A stretch of 64,000 nt of DNA from Cololabis saira (GCF_033807715.1 NC_084596.1:37736958-37800957); one strand, 5' to 3'; positions 47,050-60,367 are shown, counted from the stretch's first letter. Made by a program: numbers and translations. The notes: generated by a model not told the origin, from the letters alone.

Positions 47050-50000
47050 AAGATCGTCAACCATGCCATCACTTGATTTTACCTGCTAACTTACTAAAGA
47101 AAAACTGCATTCACATCAACATACAACATCTTTTAATGAATCGGTTGGGATTTTTTTCAACTGTAGTGATCAGAAATGGAAACATCTAGGTTTGTTTGTC
47201 ACTGCAACACAAAAACCATTGGTTAAAAAAATATTTTTAAATGGTCATATGTGTGGGTCCACTTCATGTTGTTTAAACATTATAATAAGCTGATGAACTG
47301 TTTTATATCAGGACTGTTACAAAATACATGTATATTATGATCTGTTCCAATTTATCAGGTATATTACAGAAAAAAACGGAATACATTTCTTCCAGAAAGC
47401 CATGTCTCAGTCTACAAGGGTGATAGATGGTAAGAACTAGTGCGTCAGAAGACATGCAGCCTACTTAAAAAAAGAAGTTTACTTACTGGTGTGTTGCTTG
47501 TATCATTACTTTGACATGAGAGGGCAGTGGGACACAGTGGGGTGAACACTTGGCAGGAATGCAGTGAGACTGATGTCCATGAAGAGATTGTGTGATCCTG
47601 CATGATTTGGGTGGGAAGTGATATTGCTTGAATAAATCTATTGTGTTGTGACTGTAGTGAAAGGTGGGGAATTTGTCCTAGAGAATGCTTCTTAAGCAGC
47701 GGTAGCCTTTGAGGCAGATGGAAAACTACTGTATTCTGCTAAACTTCACATCAACAACAACTAAGAGTGTAGATTTCTAAAAATAACAAATTGTTCTCCA
47801 GTTTGAAGAATATCGTCGTCTAGAAGTCATTTCATTGTTGCAGTTTAAAGACACTGGTTTAACAGTGGCATATCTGCTAAAAGGGTGGAGTTGTTAATGT
47901 AATTAGTGAGGAAACAAGGGCACACAGATACTGGGGGTCTTGCTTATTCAGGATGGAAAGACTTTTCTCCACGTGGAGAGCCTCAGTTAGATGGGTATAA
48001 CAGAAAAGTTTCATAGCATGCTTGCCCTATTGAGCAGAGGTTAATGAGTCGTGAAACTAACCATAACTTACAGCTTTGCTCCCAGCCAGATCTGGTGGTC
48101 TGCGACGCTTCAAAAAATAAATGGCATGATTGAATGAAGCTCTTTGTCAGACACCAGAGTCCATGGTGAGCGATGAATCAAGAACTTGATATTTGTCTCT
48201 GATCAGGTGGAGGTGGGATATTCCGCCTTCAAACTCACAGATTGTAATATGAAAATGGGACTGCTGATAGATGAGTGGAAGGATGACTCGAACTATTCAG
48301 TGATGTTTTGGTTCGAGGGTTAACCCCCGTCTTGTGCAACCAGGCTTAAAATAAACTGTGTAAAGCAGGGTTCACATCTTTGCCAGTCCAAAACTTTGAA
48401 ATCCAGATATTGGACCATTACAACCTTTTATCTGTACAGAAGACATATCCAAACTACAAAATCAGAAAGAAAAGAGGTATTTAAAAGAGTCTTACATTCT
48501 GGCTTATATAACTGAATGAGACCTGTGAGAATCTCGTTCTTATTGTGTCATAATACCACAGTAACTTTATAGGGACATGGAAAAAAACGCTTACCAACAC
48601 CACCCATTATTAGTCTTATTCATTGACTCTAAACGATTTAAACTGTGTGAATCGGGGACATACAGACATAAATAAAACTTTTTAGTTTTTGAGCACAAGA
48701 TGAAATCAGGCGCTACATTATGGCCTGCTTTTAGAACGCCGGAGGAAACAGTCGAATGAACGAACCTAGAGTCACATTCTTTCACGTCATGTTAGGATCA
48801 AATTAATTAATTAAGCAGAAAAAAAAAATATGACAGTAAGAATGGTAAAAAAAATAAAAATTTGCACAAAGTTACATGAAAATGTAGAAAGCTGACGACA
48901 TCATTCTTGTCTTCTCTGTTGTTTTGATTTATTCTTCTCAATGAACATGACGGCTTATGTCCGATTTCATAGAGACAACGTACTTTTTTAGTCTGGAATG
49001 TCGGTTTCGTGTATGTAAGGACACACATTTGTGGAATTTTTCTTTCTTGTTTGGCCCAGTATGTACAGTAAATGGTGTAAAATTGGTGGCACACCCTTCA
49101 AAGAATGTCAGTATACAAGTGCGTACAGTGTTAAGCAATGGCCTAAACCTTGGTTATTGGAAATACATTTAGAGAAAGTTCTTAAACAAGATCCCAATGC
49201 ATTCACAGCCAAATACACATACGCATCAACAGTATTGCGAGGCATTCTATGCAATCAAGTCAGATTGAGTGTTTATTTCTTCACCTTGTAGTGTGGGAAT
49301 AGCAGGATACAGCCTGTGGATGTGTTAACAGAGCCCTGCCCTCACCTCTACCTTTCAATATGTGTCAGTCCCTTTTTTCCCCTTCTCCCTGCCTGTCCCC
49401 AATAACTGTCTTTTCCTCTCTGCTTCTGCATCTCCGCTCTGTCCTGCAGTTTTAGTCTCTGGCTCTGTCTCTCCACAGCCTTTGGGTGTGTCTTTCTGCC
49501 AGCTATTGAAAGACATTTAATAATAAATATTCATCGACCCTCTCACACACATTATCAACCCCCACAGCCCACTATGTCTGTTTGAATGCTAATCAATTTC
49601 TCTGAAATTTTCACTGGCCTACTTATGGTGTTAGAGCTACGGCTCCATCCTCTAAACTCCTCCTCTGGCTCTTTTCCAGCCCTTTTTGCCACTCTCCTCA
49701 TTTCCTTTCCTTACCCTACCTCTTCCTCATACTTTGGTTATCTGTCCTTACTCATAATCCTTTTTCCTTTGCTTTCTTCACATTCTCTTGCAAAGAAAGC
49801 AAGAGAATGAGCATCTTTCCCATTTGCAAACACATTGGTCCTTTACTCATCCTAATGTTTTAATTCATTTCCTTCTCTTTGTTTAAGCTTCTCTCCCTCT
49901 GAGCTTTGCATCATTCATTTCTCCCCTCCCTGTTTTTCTTTTTGCTCTATCCACTGTCCGTCCATTTCTTGTTTACCACTCTCTCATACGTCCTTGCCTT

Positions 50001-51385
50001 ATCTTCTCTCTTCTCTCCACACCAATACGTTTGTCTCCCTCTCTTTTGCACAGTCTAGTCTCGCATCTGCTGTGAACACACAGGTGAAGGATGACATAAT
50101 CCCCTACCATTCTCACGTTCTCACTTTCTCTCTTATTCCTGTGGTACACAGATGTAATCACTCAGTGGACAGGAGCAGGTGGGAATGGGGTGAACATGTG
50201 CTGGTTTCTGTGGGAGTTTAGGTTGTTTGAAGGAAGGAAAAGAGGTGAGAGAATATGGGAGTAATATTTCTGTTTGAAAAAGTGTTTTGGGATATTTTTT
50301 CCCACTGTGACCAAGAACTGCTAGTTGCATCTTTTCATGTCTTCCACGATAAAAAGGTAGAAAGTCGAGAAAAAAAAAAGGATTCAAAAAGGAGGCAACA
50401 AAACCAAAGGCTGGAAAAAAAACTCCAGGGACGGGAGAGAAAGGTTGAAAGTAATTTACAGGATAAATGCCATCTTGAAACATTAAATTGTGACAGAATA
50501 CAATAGAATGAAAAAACAAAAATGAAACCACTGACATATGGCATGGATTTATCAAAAATAGCACAGCTATCAGATGAGCCACAACAGTAAAAGAAGGTGG
50601 TAATGAGAATATAATGAGAAGAAAGGTTGCAAAATGGAAGTGATATTTAATGAATGCTATGGTAGCAGCGCCACAGTTTGCACCTTTACCTCCTGGCAAC
50701 AAATTCCTTTCGTGGGTTTGATGTAGGTACTCTAGCTTCTTACTGGCAACTAAAAACAAGCATGTTAGGTTGAATGCTGTGTAATGTCAGAGTGATTGTG
50801 AGCATTCATGGCTGTTTGTTTCTGTGTAGGCTTGTGGTGGACTGGAAACCTGTCCAGGGTGGTGCACCCAGCCTGTCATTCAACCCTCAGCAGGATAAAG
50901 CAGGTATACAACCGCCTTTGGGGAGGTGTGCGCACAAAAAAACCCCACAACATTCAGCAGTAATGAGATGGCATGTGTTTGGCAATATTAGTCATCGAGT
51001 AACTCTGGTATTTGCAATTTGAAAGCCATTTACACAGTTTCACCTGAACGTAACAACTACAAAATCATTTTTTTCTTAAAAAAATAAAGAAATCACTCAG
51101 TTGAGTCAGTTAAACAATGCTGCTTTTATTTGTATGTACTGAGGGCAAAAAAAGCTACTAATGTGTTGGCCTGCTTTTTTTTGGACTTCATCAAAAAATA
51201 GAAAACTTTTTATAGGGGATTGTTATCTATATAGACGTCCTATGCCATACAAACTTAGTGTACCTTTGTATTCAAATATTCAAAGAGACGTGACTCAAAA
51301 ACATCATTTATGTGTATTGACCTTATAAGAAATGAGCTCCCTGCTCATTTATATACCTGATCATATAGCTTTATTAGTAAAAATC
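47050..51385. other. Gene-free stretch with strong pyrimidine bias at 49360-50060
   Basis: No gene is supported. A run of roughly 700 bases (49360-50060) is dominated by C and T on the plus strand. The minus-strand frame 50133-50759 (208 codons) is long, but its sequence is mostly Phe/Leu/Ser-rich and it matches no family. A V-SINE-like scrap lies at 50829-50915. Confidence 0.45.
50829..50915 (+). mobile_element. V-SINE-like 3' fragment
   Basis: The phrase GGACTGGAAACCTGTCCAGG, then GGTGGTGCACCCAGCCTGTC and GGATAAAGCAGGTATACAA, parallels the 3' part of the SINE at 24367-24694 (GACCTGTCCAGGGTGAACCC...GGATAAAACGGGTATAGAA). The head and core are missing. Confidence 0.6.
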
Positions 51386-51691
51386 CAGGGGCCTCATTTA
51401 TAAAAGAGTGTGTAGGATTCATACTTAAAGTGCACGTAAATCCAAAAGCAAAAAATGGCGGGAGCAAAAAAAAATCCGGATTTATAAAACCGCGTGCACG
51501 CAAACTTGCACGCAATGTTCGCTTTATAAATCACAGTCCAGCTGGAAGGTTGCGCAGGTGAATTCGCCTCATATCCCGCCCTCTACACGCCCCACTTCAT
51601 ACCATAAATGGGCAATGCAAAGTAGTATTTGCATATGAATGAGCCTGCTGAGCATGCGCAGCGGCTTCCTGCAGCCTGTTTGTGCGTCAGG

Positions 51692-51886
51692 ATGAATGAA
51701 CGTGTCGAGCCAAAGTGCCACTGAATTTCACGGAGACAGAACGAGATGTTGTGGATGAGGTGGAGGACAGGAAAACGACATTATTTGGTGGTCACAGTAA
51801 AAGTAGAAAAAGTATATAAATAGTATAAAGTAAAGCGAGTGAGTGGCAGCATGCCGTTGCTGCGCTAAACGCCGTGAGTGCCTGGG
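51692..51886 (+). pseudogene. Myb/SANT-like domain remnant of a Harbinger accessory protein
   Basis: An ATG at 51692 opens MNERVEP. After a one-base frameshift the frame from 51709 reads AKVPLNFTETERDVVVDEVE-type helix 1 followed by DRKTTLFGGHSKSRKS. Past a second break it reads EWQHAVAALNAVSAWG (about 51842-51886). The pattern NFT-x-x-E...LFG-x-HS...EWQ...A-V-N-A-V-S is typical of the trihelix Myb/SANT protein that accompanies Harbinger transposase and helps it enter the nucleus and bind ends. At least two frame disruptions and loss of the third helix make it a relic. The residue string given in the first helix has minor uncertainty because it is hand-translated. Confidence 0.6.
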
Positions 51887-52074
51887 GACAGGGGGGACAT
51901 GTCCCACTTTTCAAAACCATGTTTTTGTCCCCCCCCACTTTTTACAGTTTAAAAACTAACGGTAGGCTCAGCCTGTAATTGCAAATCATCAAGACACTCT
52001 GTGCGAAGGCGATGCGAGAACGGCCCGGCAGTCCCGCACCCCCTCCTCCCTCCCTTCTCCTCTCAGAGCTGCTC

Positions 52075-52193
52075 AAGGCTGATTTATGGTTCCGCGTCAC
52101 ACCAACGCAGAGCCTACGGCGTAGGTGCGCGTCGCCGCGTACCATACGGCGTAGGCTCTGCGTCGTTTTAACGCGGAACCATAATTTAGGCTT
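52075..52193. mobile_element. Palindromic MITE-like repeat (copy 2), nested in the Harbinger-like element
   Basis: The left end AAGGCTGATTTATGGTTCC and right end GGAACCATAATTTAGGCTT are inverted repeats. Inner arms also pair (GCAGAGCCTACGGCGTAGG against ACGGCGTAGGCTCTGCG, with a few mismatches), so almost the entire 119 bp can fold into one hairpin. It is the fullest of the three copies in the window. Confidence 0.85.
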
Positions 52194-55100
52194 ACACCCG
52201 CGCGTAAAACTCATTATATATATATATATATAAAAAAAAAATCTGTGTCCCTTTAGGGGCTCAGTAGAGCCCCTAAACGATGTATGGAGCCCCTCATTTG
52301 TTCTGTCCTCAGCCACTCTCCAGTTGTCGCGGTGGGTGACGAGGAGGTTCCCTGCGTGTCCTGGCACTGTGGCTGCAGCAGCACCAGATAGTCCTGACTG
52401 ACACTGAGCTTCACACACAGAGGGACACGATCAGCGCTATTATATTATAAGTCTGATATGTGATGACATTATTAAGAGTATGACATGAATCTGGCTTCAT
52501 TTCACCACCTCACCGCCTGCGTCGCCAGTTCCCCATATCTTAAGCATGTTCCTACGGGAGGGTTAGGGTTGGCGTAGAGATACGCACATTTTTCGGTTAG
52601 TTTTTTCTTTTTAAATCCCAACCTTTGCGTTGAAGGTGGCTTGCGCATCTTTCAAGCCCTGTTTTGTGCGCAAGCAAGCATTATAAATGAGGCCCCAGGT
52701 CCTTCTAAGTCAGTACAGTCGGGGTTTAGTCTAATAACCTATTAACAGTCTGCAGTAAGGTACACTTTGTTATTTGGCAATTCAAATAAATCATATCATA
52801 TCCCCCTGCATACAGTTTTTAATATTAAATTATGCTTGGTGAGAACAAAAGAAAAAGACAAAGGTTAAAATGCTAAAATTTCCAGATACATGTCTGCAAG
52901 TATTTTCATGGAAGGCAGTTTGGAACGTTGGAATTTGAGGACTTAGAAGCAAAAACAATCAGAGAGAGAAATACAATTTTGTCACATAGACTTTTTTTTT
53001 TGATTTGGAGAGGAACCCCTACGGACGCACATTTACAAAACCACAGCTGAATGTGCATATTACTGTCTGGGTGAGGTTGGCTTTATTTTCACTTTTCTCC
53101 ATCTAATTTTCATACCCCTTATAAGTATGTAAGTAGCAATCCTGGCTGGTGCTCTGCTCATTAACATTCTCATCTATACTCCTTCAGTGTTTGTACAATC
53201 TGTGGTCCTGTAGCTGCGATCGCATTCAGGAGCTGGCACCTTTGTGTGAGAAGACGATTAATCACACTAGTTAAGAGGCGAGATGTGGTAGATGTGCTAA
53301 AGGTGTTAGGTTTCCATGTTAAACCAAATGATGATTAGATAATTTAGGAGTTTGATGTAGTGCCTTGTGTTTGCACAATGCTACTCACCTAACTCTCAAA
53401 AGAATTCAGCTTCATGTGGAGACACTACTGGTATCCATGTTTCTTGGTGACGCTGAATTTCTTTATAATAGGCTTTTTAAGTGGAAAAAGAGAAAAAAAT
53501 CATAAAAACTGCTCAAATGATCATATAAGTTCAACTGTGTTTATGAAGCAGTAAGGTCTCTGACAATTTAATTTCTGTGTTAATTTCTCTTTTCTTTTAG
53601 CCAATAGTAAGATAACTACATACTGTCTCCATCATCAGCCATCATCATCACCCACCTCTTGTGAATTTTTTATTTTTTTTGGTTTTCCTTAAAGATTTTT
53701 GCCCCTTCATTCAAATTTACAGTTTGACTTGCACAACTGTTACAAAACAGTGTTCCTCTTGGGGTTAATTAAGTTTGATTCAGATGGACAGTGACAACAG
53801 ATCCAAAAACTAAGTTTTTCAAGCAGCTTGCTCATAAAAAGAGTGTTGTGCTTCGCGTAAGTAAATTCTGGGTAAAGACCTTGAAAACAACCTCGGGCAT
53901 TAACTTTGGGCATTAAAGTTGATTACAACGAATTTTCAGCCTCTGAACTTCCCGCTGATGGCGACTCCTGTCTCCTCCAGTGACATGGCAAATGTATTGG
54001 CGTAGATAATTTTGCGCCTGTGTATCACATGGTTATGACCTACAGATGACACTGACATCATTGTAAACAAGGGCAACAATTATTATTTGGTTTTCATAAC
54101 AAACTATTGGTAAAAATGCAAAGCTCACACTCAGAAACCTTTTTTGAAGGCTGACAGAAGGCCACTAAATAAAAAAAATCGTATTAAACCACTTGACACG
54201 AGGCAACATCTTTCTGGCTGTCACAGCTCATGGAAACTAGAGCAAGACATTGGGGGAAAAAAAAGCAGATTAAAAAAAGTCTTTAGATGTTAGATCTTTT
54301 GTGTAAATGGACAGAGTATTTCAGATCAAAACTCTACTGCTGATCCTTGTCTCCTACGGTGGAAAAGAAAAGAAGGAAACAAGGTAAGGCAAAATGAGGA
54401 ATATATTTCAGCCTTTCCTGTGATGGTACTGCACGACTTGGAAGAAAAGAAAATCAATATCAAAGAGAAAAGAAGAGCTTTTCATGATAACCAGTTAATC
54501 TGGCTGCATATCTATTTCTGTATTACTTTCACTTCTTTATTCACTTTGACGTTGATTTCACTGTAGCCCCTTTTTGTCATCTTGCCAAACCCAAATTGGG
54601 CATTACAGAAATATTATATTAAATGAAGCAATATTTTTTTTTTCCTCTGAGTTATCTGTATTCATGAGGCAGTTCTTCATGATCAACTTCAGTACATGAT
54701 GGTTGACAAACGAAAAAAAGGAGAAAAAACCTAATATCAACTTTTAAAATCGTCTATTGAGAATTTTGCAGTTATTAAAAATGATCACTTTTAAATAGAT
54801 ATTCTTACTATCAATTTAAAGACAATTATTTCATCAAAACACTGAAAACTTGCTTTGTGTTAAATGAACCTCCCATGAGGGGAAACCTCAAAGTTGGCAG
54901 AGGGCCGGACAGGCAGACGACTGATCAGTGCACCGTCCCCTGACATGATGGCTAGTGTAGTTCACTCGCCCACAGGATATATCTGTGGTGAACAAATGTC
55001 CGTACAGAGGAGCTCCATAATTGTAAAACTTGGTAGACTATCACAATTTGCTTATTTATATTTTTCTCACATGAACATGAGTCTATGATTACAGACAGTT

Positions 55101-58100
55101 GCAGTACAAAGAACAACATCCTAAATGCTTGACAATTTGACAGTTTTCTGTTTTTGAAAAAAAAAAGAAAAAAAGAAATTGCTCATGCAGGTCATGTTGC
55201 TTTTCATAAAACCATTTTTCCAATGGGGTCTATGTGTGTACACGTTTCTCAGACTGCGCCGACATGGAAAGGTTTGATCTTTAAAGTGGAACTGAACTTT
55301 GTGGACCTCCAGCACTGATCACAATTCCCATGGTGGGCATGAAACACATTAAATATTTATGACTTAGTTGTTGATATTGCACAGAAACCTGCAGAAATAT
55401 CAAACAGTTGGAGCTCTTCAATCAAACAAATCTTTGTACTTTCTGGAGGCACTTAATGGATGCACATTTGCATCATCTCAGGTGCTGGAAATGAATATAT
55501 ATTTCAGTTTCCTATACTCCTATTAAAATGAAATTCTGGAATCACTCTCTTAAACACTTTAGCAGTATTAAATGCTATATAAAATAGGCAGATATTTCGA
55601 CAGTCTTATACATTCTCTTATACTGTACTCCTCTCCTGAAATACTGCAAATAAATTAACCAGACTAAGGTTTTCAGGAAATGCACCTTGCAATCTTGCAT
55701 TATTCAAAAATGTATACATATTTTGTGCACATGAAATACATCTACAAAATATGTCAAATTTCCATCACTCTGAATTATGTTACTGGAAGTTGCAGAAACT
55801 GTAACCTTTCAGTTCTCAGTTCCCTTGATCTGTTGGAGCTAACTTTTCAACTTGGATGCATTTTATGCAGATTAAGTCACAAGACTTTAGTGACACTGCC
55901 ATGACGGCAAATATGACCATGTATCATTACAGACAGATGATTATTTAACATCGGATCTAATGAAGTTTAAAATGAGATGTTGAAGCCTGAAACCTTGTGA
56001 GATTGAACTGTCTGCTATATTTTATTTCATCTTACATTTCTGTCTTGATTTACTCTACTTATCCATCATTTCTGGCGGTGAAATATGTAACACCTGTTTG
56101 GTATGTCTAATAGTTCACCAGCTGATGCTTGGGAAGTAGGTCCTATTTTGTGTCCGTCATATACTCCAGTATTAACATTTTACTTTCAATTTTGTTACAA
56201 GTTATAAAAAGCAGTTTTGCAGTATATTTAAGTAGAGGGGAGTCATTCGGAATTAACCATTAAGAAACATCTGTAACTCTCCAGAACATTGGTTCAAATT
56301 CGTTCAAAACATTGGTACCAATCCAGTTATAGTTAGTTATAAATTCTGCATGCATCAAAGATGATGTACTGTATGTATTAAAAATATATGCATCGTAGTG
56401 TATATACGGTGTACATATACATATATAAATATGTAATTTCCTTTTTTATGTTGAAACAAAACAAATGGAATTGAAACCGTAAGTTAAGACCCTGGAGAAG
56501 TATTGACTCTAAAATACCAGGAGAAAAAAGCGTGTTTTTGTCTTCTTTTTCTTGTACTTTATATCAAAAGGGATCTAACTACACATTTTACTTCAATATA
56601 AGAAAAAAATCTAATGAATTAAAATATTTCCAGTCAAAATAAGATATTTGAGAAGAATCACAACAAAACATACATATTCCTATCATATCTGTACCGAAGG
56701 TTTAAGCATTCAGTCCAAGGCCAGAAAGCTTGTTGGGATTCAATATGGGGAGCTCTTATCTCAAACAGCCTAGAAACACATGGATTGAAAGCTTGGCCTG
56801 AGCAGAAAATAATTTCAGATCTTTACCAGTCCCTGCATGCACTTGGTGCTACAAGGTCTCCTTAATGTGTAGTGTGTGAAAATAAAAATAATTAAACAGA
56901 GAAATAAATAATCACAGTGGATTAAAATGTAAAGTTTGCGTAAGCTTGAAGACAGAGGTTGTGAGGATTACGCAACCTAAAGAAAATATTTTTGCTGCTT
57001 TTCTGTTAAATTAAGCAAGTATATAACTTGTGCAGCCATAATAATGCAAAATAAATTGCATCATAATACATTTTTCTTCAACTATACATTTATAGATCCT
57101 GTTGGCAAGCAGATAGTTTTTACTCCACAGTACGTAATGGAGACAATAGAGCAAATTCATGAGAAATCTACTATACAGTATGTCCTGAAATTATTTGTAG
57201 TATTCATTTTATTCCTGTGCTCAGTCTAATTTGAATAATACCTTTTTCAGACAAGCAACACAATGTGGAAACCACCAAAGAACGTTTCCACAGTGGACGA
57301 TCTTTTAAGTTATTTATTCCAGTAAACCAAACTACATACTTTGCATAAATAAAACAATAATGTGATTCAATTTAACAAATGCATGGACACATTTGACTGT
57401 TTGGGAGCATATATTCAAAACAAGTATAAAACCCCACAGGATTCAGCGATATTAAGTCATGGTATCATACAGACTTGGAAGAAAAATTAACCTTTTGTTC
57501 TCTCAACGATTGGATTTAATAAAGAAGAAAATCTGGATAAAGTAAGTGTTATGTTAGGTGTTTTTTTTTAGGTGTATTTTTATAATATTAATGGTTTAAG
57601 AAACTGTTGCAAAAGTAGAATAAGGAGCAGAAATGATGATGTTGGAAAGATGATAAGAGATAAAAGAGTCTTGTTTTGTATAGTTTAATAATTTTTACTA
57701 AGTTGGTCATTTATTATGGTCCAAAACATATTAACTCATGCATTTCAATTACAAGCTTTCAGCCCTCTGTAAATCTCTCTCAGAAAAAAAAGGTGTTTGA
57801 AATTATACTTCCTTGCAGTGTTTGTCATTTCAAAATAATAGATTTTCACTCATTTCTTGACAACTTTGTATTCTGATGCTTTGTGGGAGAGAAGGTAATG
57901 TTATTATTACCAATAGTGGATTAAGAGGTTCAATACTACACATCTGGATAAACTGGGTTGGGTGCAATGTGTTGAAGTATAACGTGCTTGCCTTCTCAAT
58001 CAATGACTGTGTCTCATCTCTTGTTTACAAAGATCTCTCCAGATTCTGTCAAAATTCTGTAGATTATGAGATATTCAAAGTCTCTGAGAAGGGAGTAGAT

Positions 58101-58105
58101 TAGTT

Positions 58106-58230
58106 TAGATATTCCTTTATTCATCCCTCAGTGGGGAAATTCACATTGAGCAGCAGCAGTACACACAACACACACATGCAACACATGCAGAGAAAAAGTA
58201 TAAAAAAAAGTAAAAAATATATCCAGTATA
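58106..58230 (-). mobile_element. LINE 3' tail-like fragment (antisense)
   Basis: The phrase TATTCCTTTATTCATCCCTC followed by AGTGGGGAAATTCACATTG is a widespread fish repeat that represents, in antisense, the 3' end of a non-LTR retrotransposon (its sense strand ends ...AATAAAGGAATA). The AC-rich and A-rich sequence after it is less conserved. The boundaries are approximate. Confidence 0.5.
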
Positions 58231-58403
58231 TCAAAATAGAGAAACATAGAGTAGCATCTATGTTTCCACCTTTTATTGCCTGTGAATTGCCAGCAAATTC
58301 AAAATGAGTTACTGTAATATTTTTCATGAAATGGTTCAATGTTTACTGGTAAATTGTCCATGGCGTAAAACCCCCTTTCACTCATCTATGGCAGGTTTAG
58401 GCT

Positions 58404-58460
58404 CCTGCAGATCCTGAGCAGGATTGAAACAGCTATAGAAAATGACTGGCTGGATTAAAA
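58404..58460 (+). mobile_element. SINE 3' tail scrap
   Basis: GATCCTGAGCAGGATTGAAA then CAGCTATAGAAAATGACTGG resembles the last 50 bases of the V-SINE-like family (GGATAA...GGTATAGAAAAT...TGGATGGA). Confidence 0.45.
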
Positions 58461-58977
58461 TGTCTCACTGCCAACATTCGGTGTGCTATATGTCTATTGT
58501 GAACAATATACAGGTTTATGACCTTTGCACGCCACTATGTTCTGTTTTTACTTGATTTTACACAGCGTCCTAATTTCTTTTATTAATCCTGTATAAGACT
58601 TTGAGTTGTGCAGGTCATACGTCTACACAAATAATAATTTAGTGATTTTACAGATTATTTACCTCAGTGATAGTGGATATGTTCAAGTATGGTATACCCA
58701 AAATAATCAGATTGAGATCATGTGAAGCGTGGAAACTGAAAAGCCCTGGGAAGTCAAAAGCCCTCTTCAAACAAACCAGGTGGACTGATGCAGCTCACTA
58801 GCCAATAAAAGGACATAGAAAAGAGATGGGCAGGTCTCAGACTGATATAGTATTTAATATTCATAAATCCACTGAATCGGATTTAGCTGCCGGCCCTACC
58901 TACAAGGCTCCGTGCTGATACATACACTGAAACTGAAGGGATCCACACTTTTTCAACACGTGCATTGGTGCTTTCGG

Positions 58978-58992
58978 CCTGTAGGGGGCAAT
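58978..58992 (+). promoter_or_regulatory. Weak CTCF-like site
   Basis: CCTGTAGGGGGCAAT matches the CTCF core consensus at about 13 of 15 positions by eye, including the invariant AGGGGGC centre. It points opposite to the site at 7693-7707. Confidence 0.3.
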
Positions 58993-59031
58993 TTAGTTGC
59001 ATGACATTTCTTTTGATAAAAAGATATATTT

Positions 59032-59033
<2 letters not shown>

Positions 59034-59063
<30 letters not shown>
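59034..59063. repeat. (TG)n-(CG)n alternating tract
   Basis: About 10 TG units run directly into five CG units. Perfect purine-pyrimidine alternation with a CG core is a strong Z-DNA-forming sequence. Confidence 0.95.
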
Positions 59064-60367
59064 CATGGGGACATAAGGGTGAGTGATGCCGGGAGCTCTT
59101 GTGTTAATTTCAGAATCAATTCAGCTTAAGTTGATTTCCTGCAAAAAATACAGATGCTGAGCAGCATTTGGCAAGGGAGGATTGATGCATCCGATCTAAC
59201 AAGAAATAATTAAAGATGAATGGTTTTTCATCAACAAATTAATTCCTGCTTCCATTTACATTTGTAAATGACTGTTAATTTACAACTGTATGGGTGTGTG
59301 CAGAGTCTCCTTTCTCTTCTTTTCAACACAGCGTATGTAACTGTAGAAGTGGTGCTTTTACTGTGTTGGGTATTTTATTTGAAAGGGTCGTGCTGTATAT
59401 ACTAATTACACACATTTAACCTCATGAAATGGAATTTGTGACTCAAACGCGTCTCATGGGGTTGTGTTTGCTTTGATGAAAAAGAAACTTGGGTGTACGC
59501 TTCTGTCAGGCAGCACCGCGTCTCAATGTGATACTGACACAGCTGCAGGAGCAAAGGAATGACGAAGTAGTCAAAGAGATACTGTTATGTTCGCTGCATC
59601 CCACTGGGAAGCTTCGGGAGTTGTTCTTTATTTTTTCCTGGCATGTCTATATATGGTTAATACAGAGTAACAGAATTATGTATACAATTTACCAAGAAAA
59701 TAAACTCTCAGCACATACCCTTGAGTTATGTTAATGAAGATGCTTTGCCCTCACATGCTGGATGATTTAACAACTCTCCACAGAGCGCTGATAAGTAAAA
59801 GCGGAGAAAAGTGATTTTGCACCGGTTTGAGCAAAGCTATCTCCTTACGATAATCTTCTGCTTGCATCAATTTTTACCTAACATGCAAAACACCCAGGTT
59901 ATTTCCCACTTCAGCTCACAGACCTCAGTTTGTTATGATGGAATGAAGAGCATCACGCTTTGCTGCCCACGTGGCGATAAATGATTTGTCACGACTTATC
60001 ATCAAAAACACAGATGACATTGTATCTGCAAGTGTAAAGTGATCAGTCTCCAACAAATTCACAATTTGGCTTTTTTTTTTGTAAATAGACTGCAGGCAAA
60101 AAAATAAAAATAAAATAAATATCGACCACAATGTGCATGAGTTTGATATCAATTCCAGGAGGCCTAATTAATACAGTAACAAATACAAATCACATAACAA
60201 AATACCTAAAGTGTTTGTTGTTTTATGAGGAGGGATGGCAATCTCACAGTGGGAAAAACATCACCATACCTGATTTTGTCTTGCAGGTCTGAAAAAAACT
60301 CCAAAATGGATGTTTATTAACAACTTAATTTAAGTTTATGATAAAAATTTAAACTGTTATAGCTATC

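Larger units (their letters stand above)
51389..52695 (+). mobile_element. PIF/Harbinger-like DNA transposon, degenerate, 1307 bp
   Basis: Its termini are GGGCCTCATTTATAA and the exact inverse TTATAAATGAGGCCC, flanked by CAG on both sides (51386-51388 and 52696-52698). A 3-bp duplication of CWG or TWA type is characteristic of the PIF/Harbinger superfamily. A remnant of a Myb/SANT-like accessory protein sits near the left end, which also fits Harbinger. No DDE transposase remains. The interior has been interrupted by a separate GC-rich segment from about 51886 and by a palindromic MITE. Subterminal sequence is rich in GCGCAAG/TGCGCA motifs. Confidence 0.8.
52700..60360. other. Gene-free stretch
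   Basis: No exon or RNA gene is supported. Contents are AT-rich unique-looking DNA, a balanced segment at 53130-53300 that may be conserved non-coding sequence, short LINE/SINE tail scraps at 58106-58455, a CTCF-like site at 58978-58992 and a (TG)n(CG)n tract at 59034-59063. Confidence 0.5.

Noticed and set aside
50133..50759. 208-codon minus-strand open frame, the longest non-repeat frame
   Set aside because: Composition is Phe/Leu/Ser-heavy from pyrimidine-biased DNA. There is no domain, and no conserved pattern was recognised.
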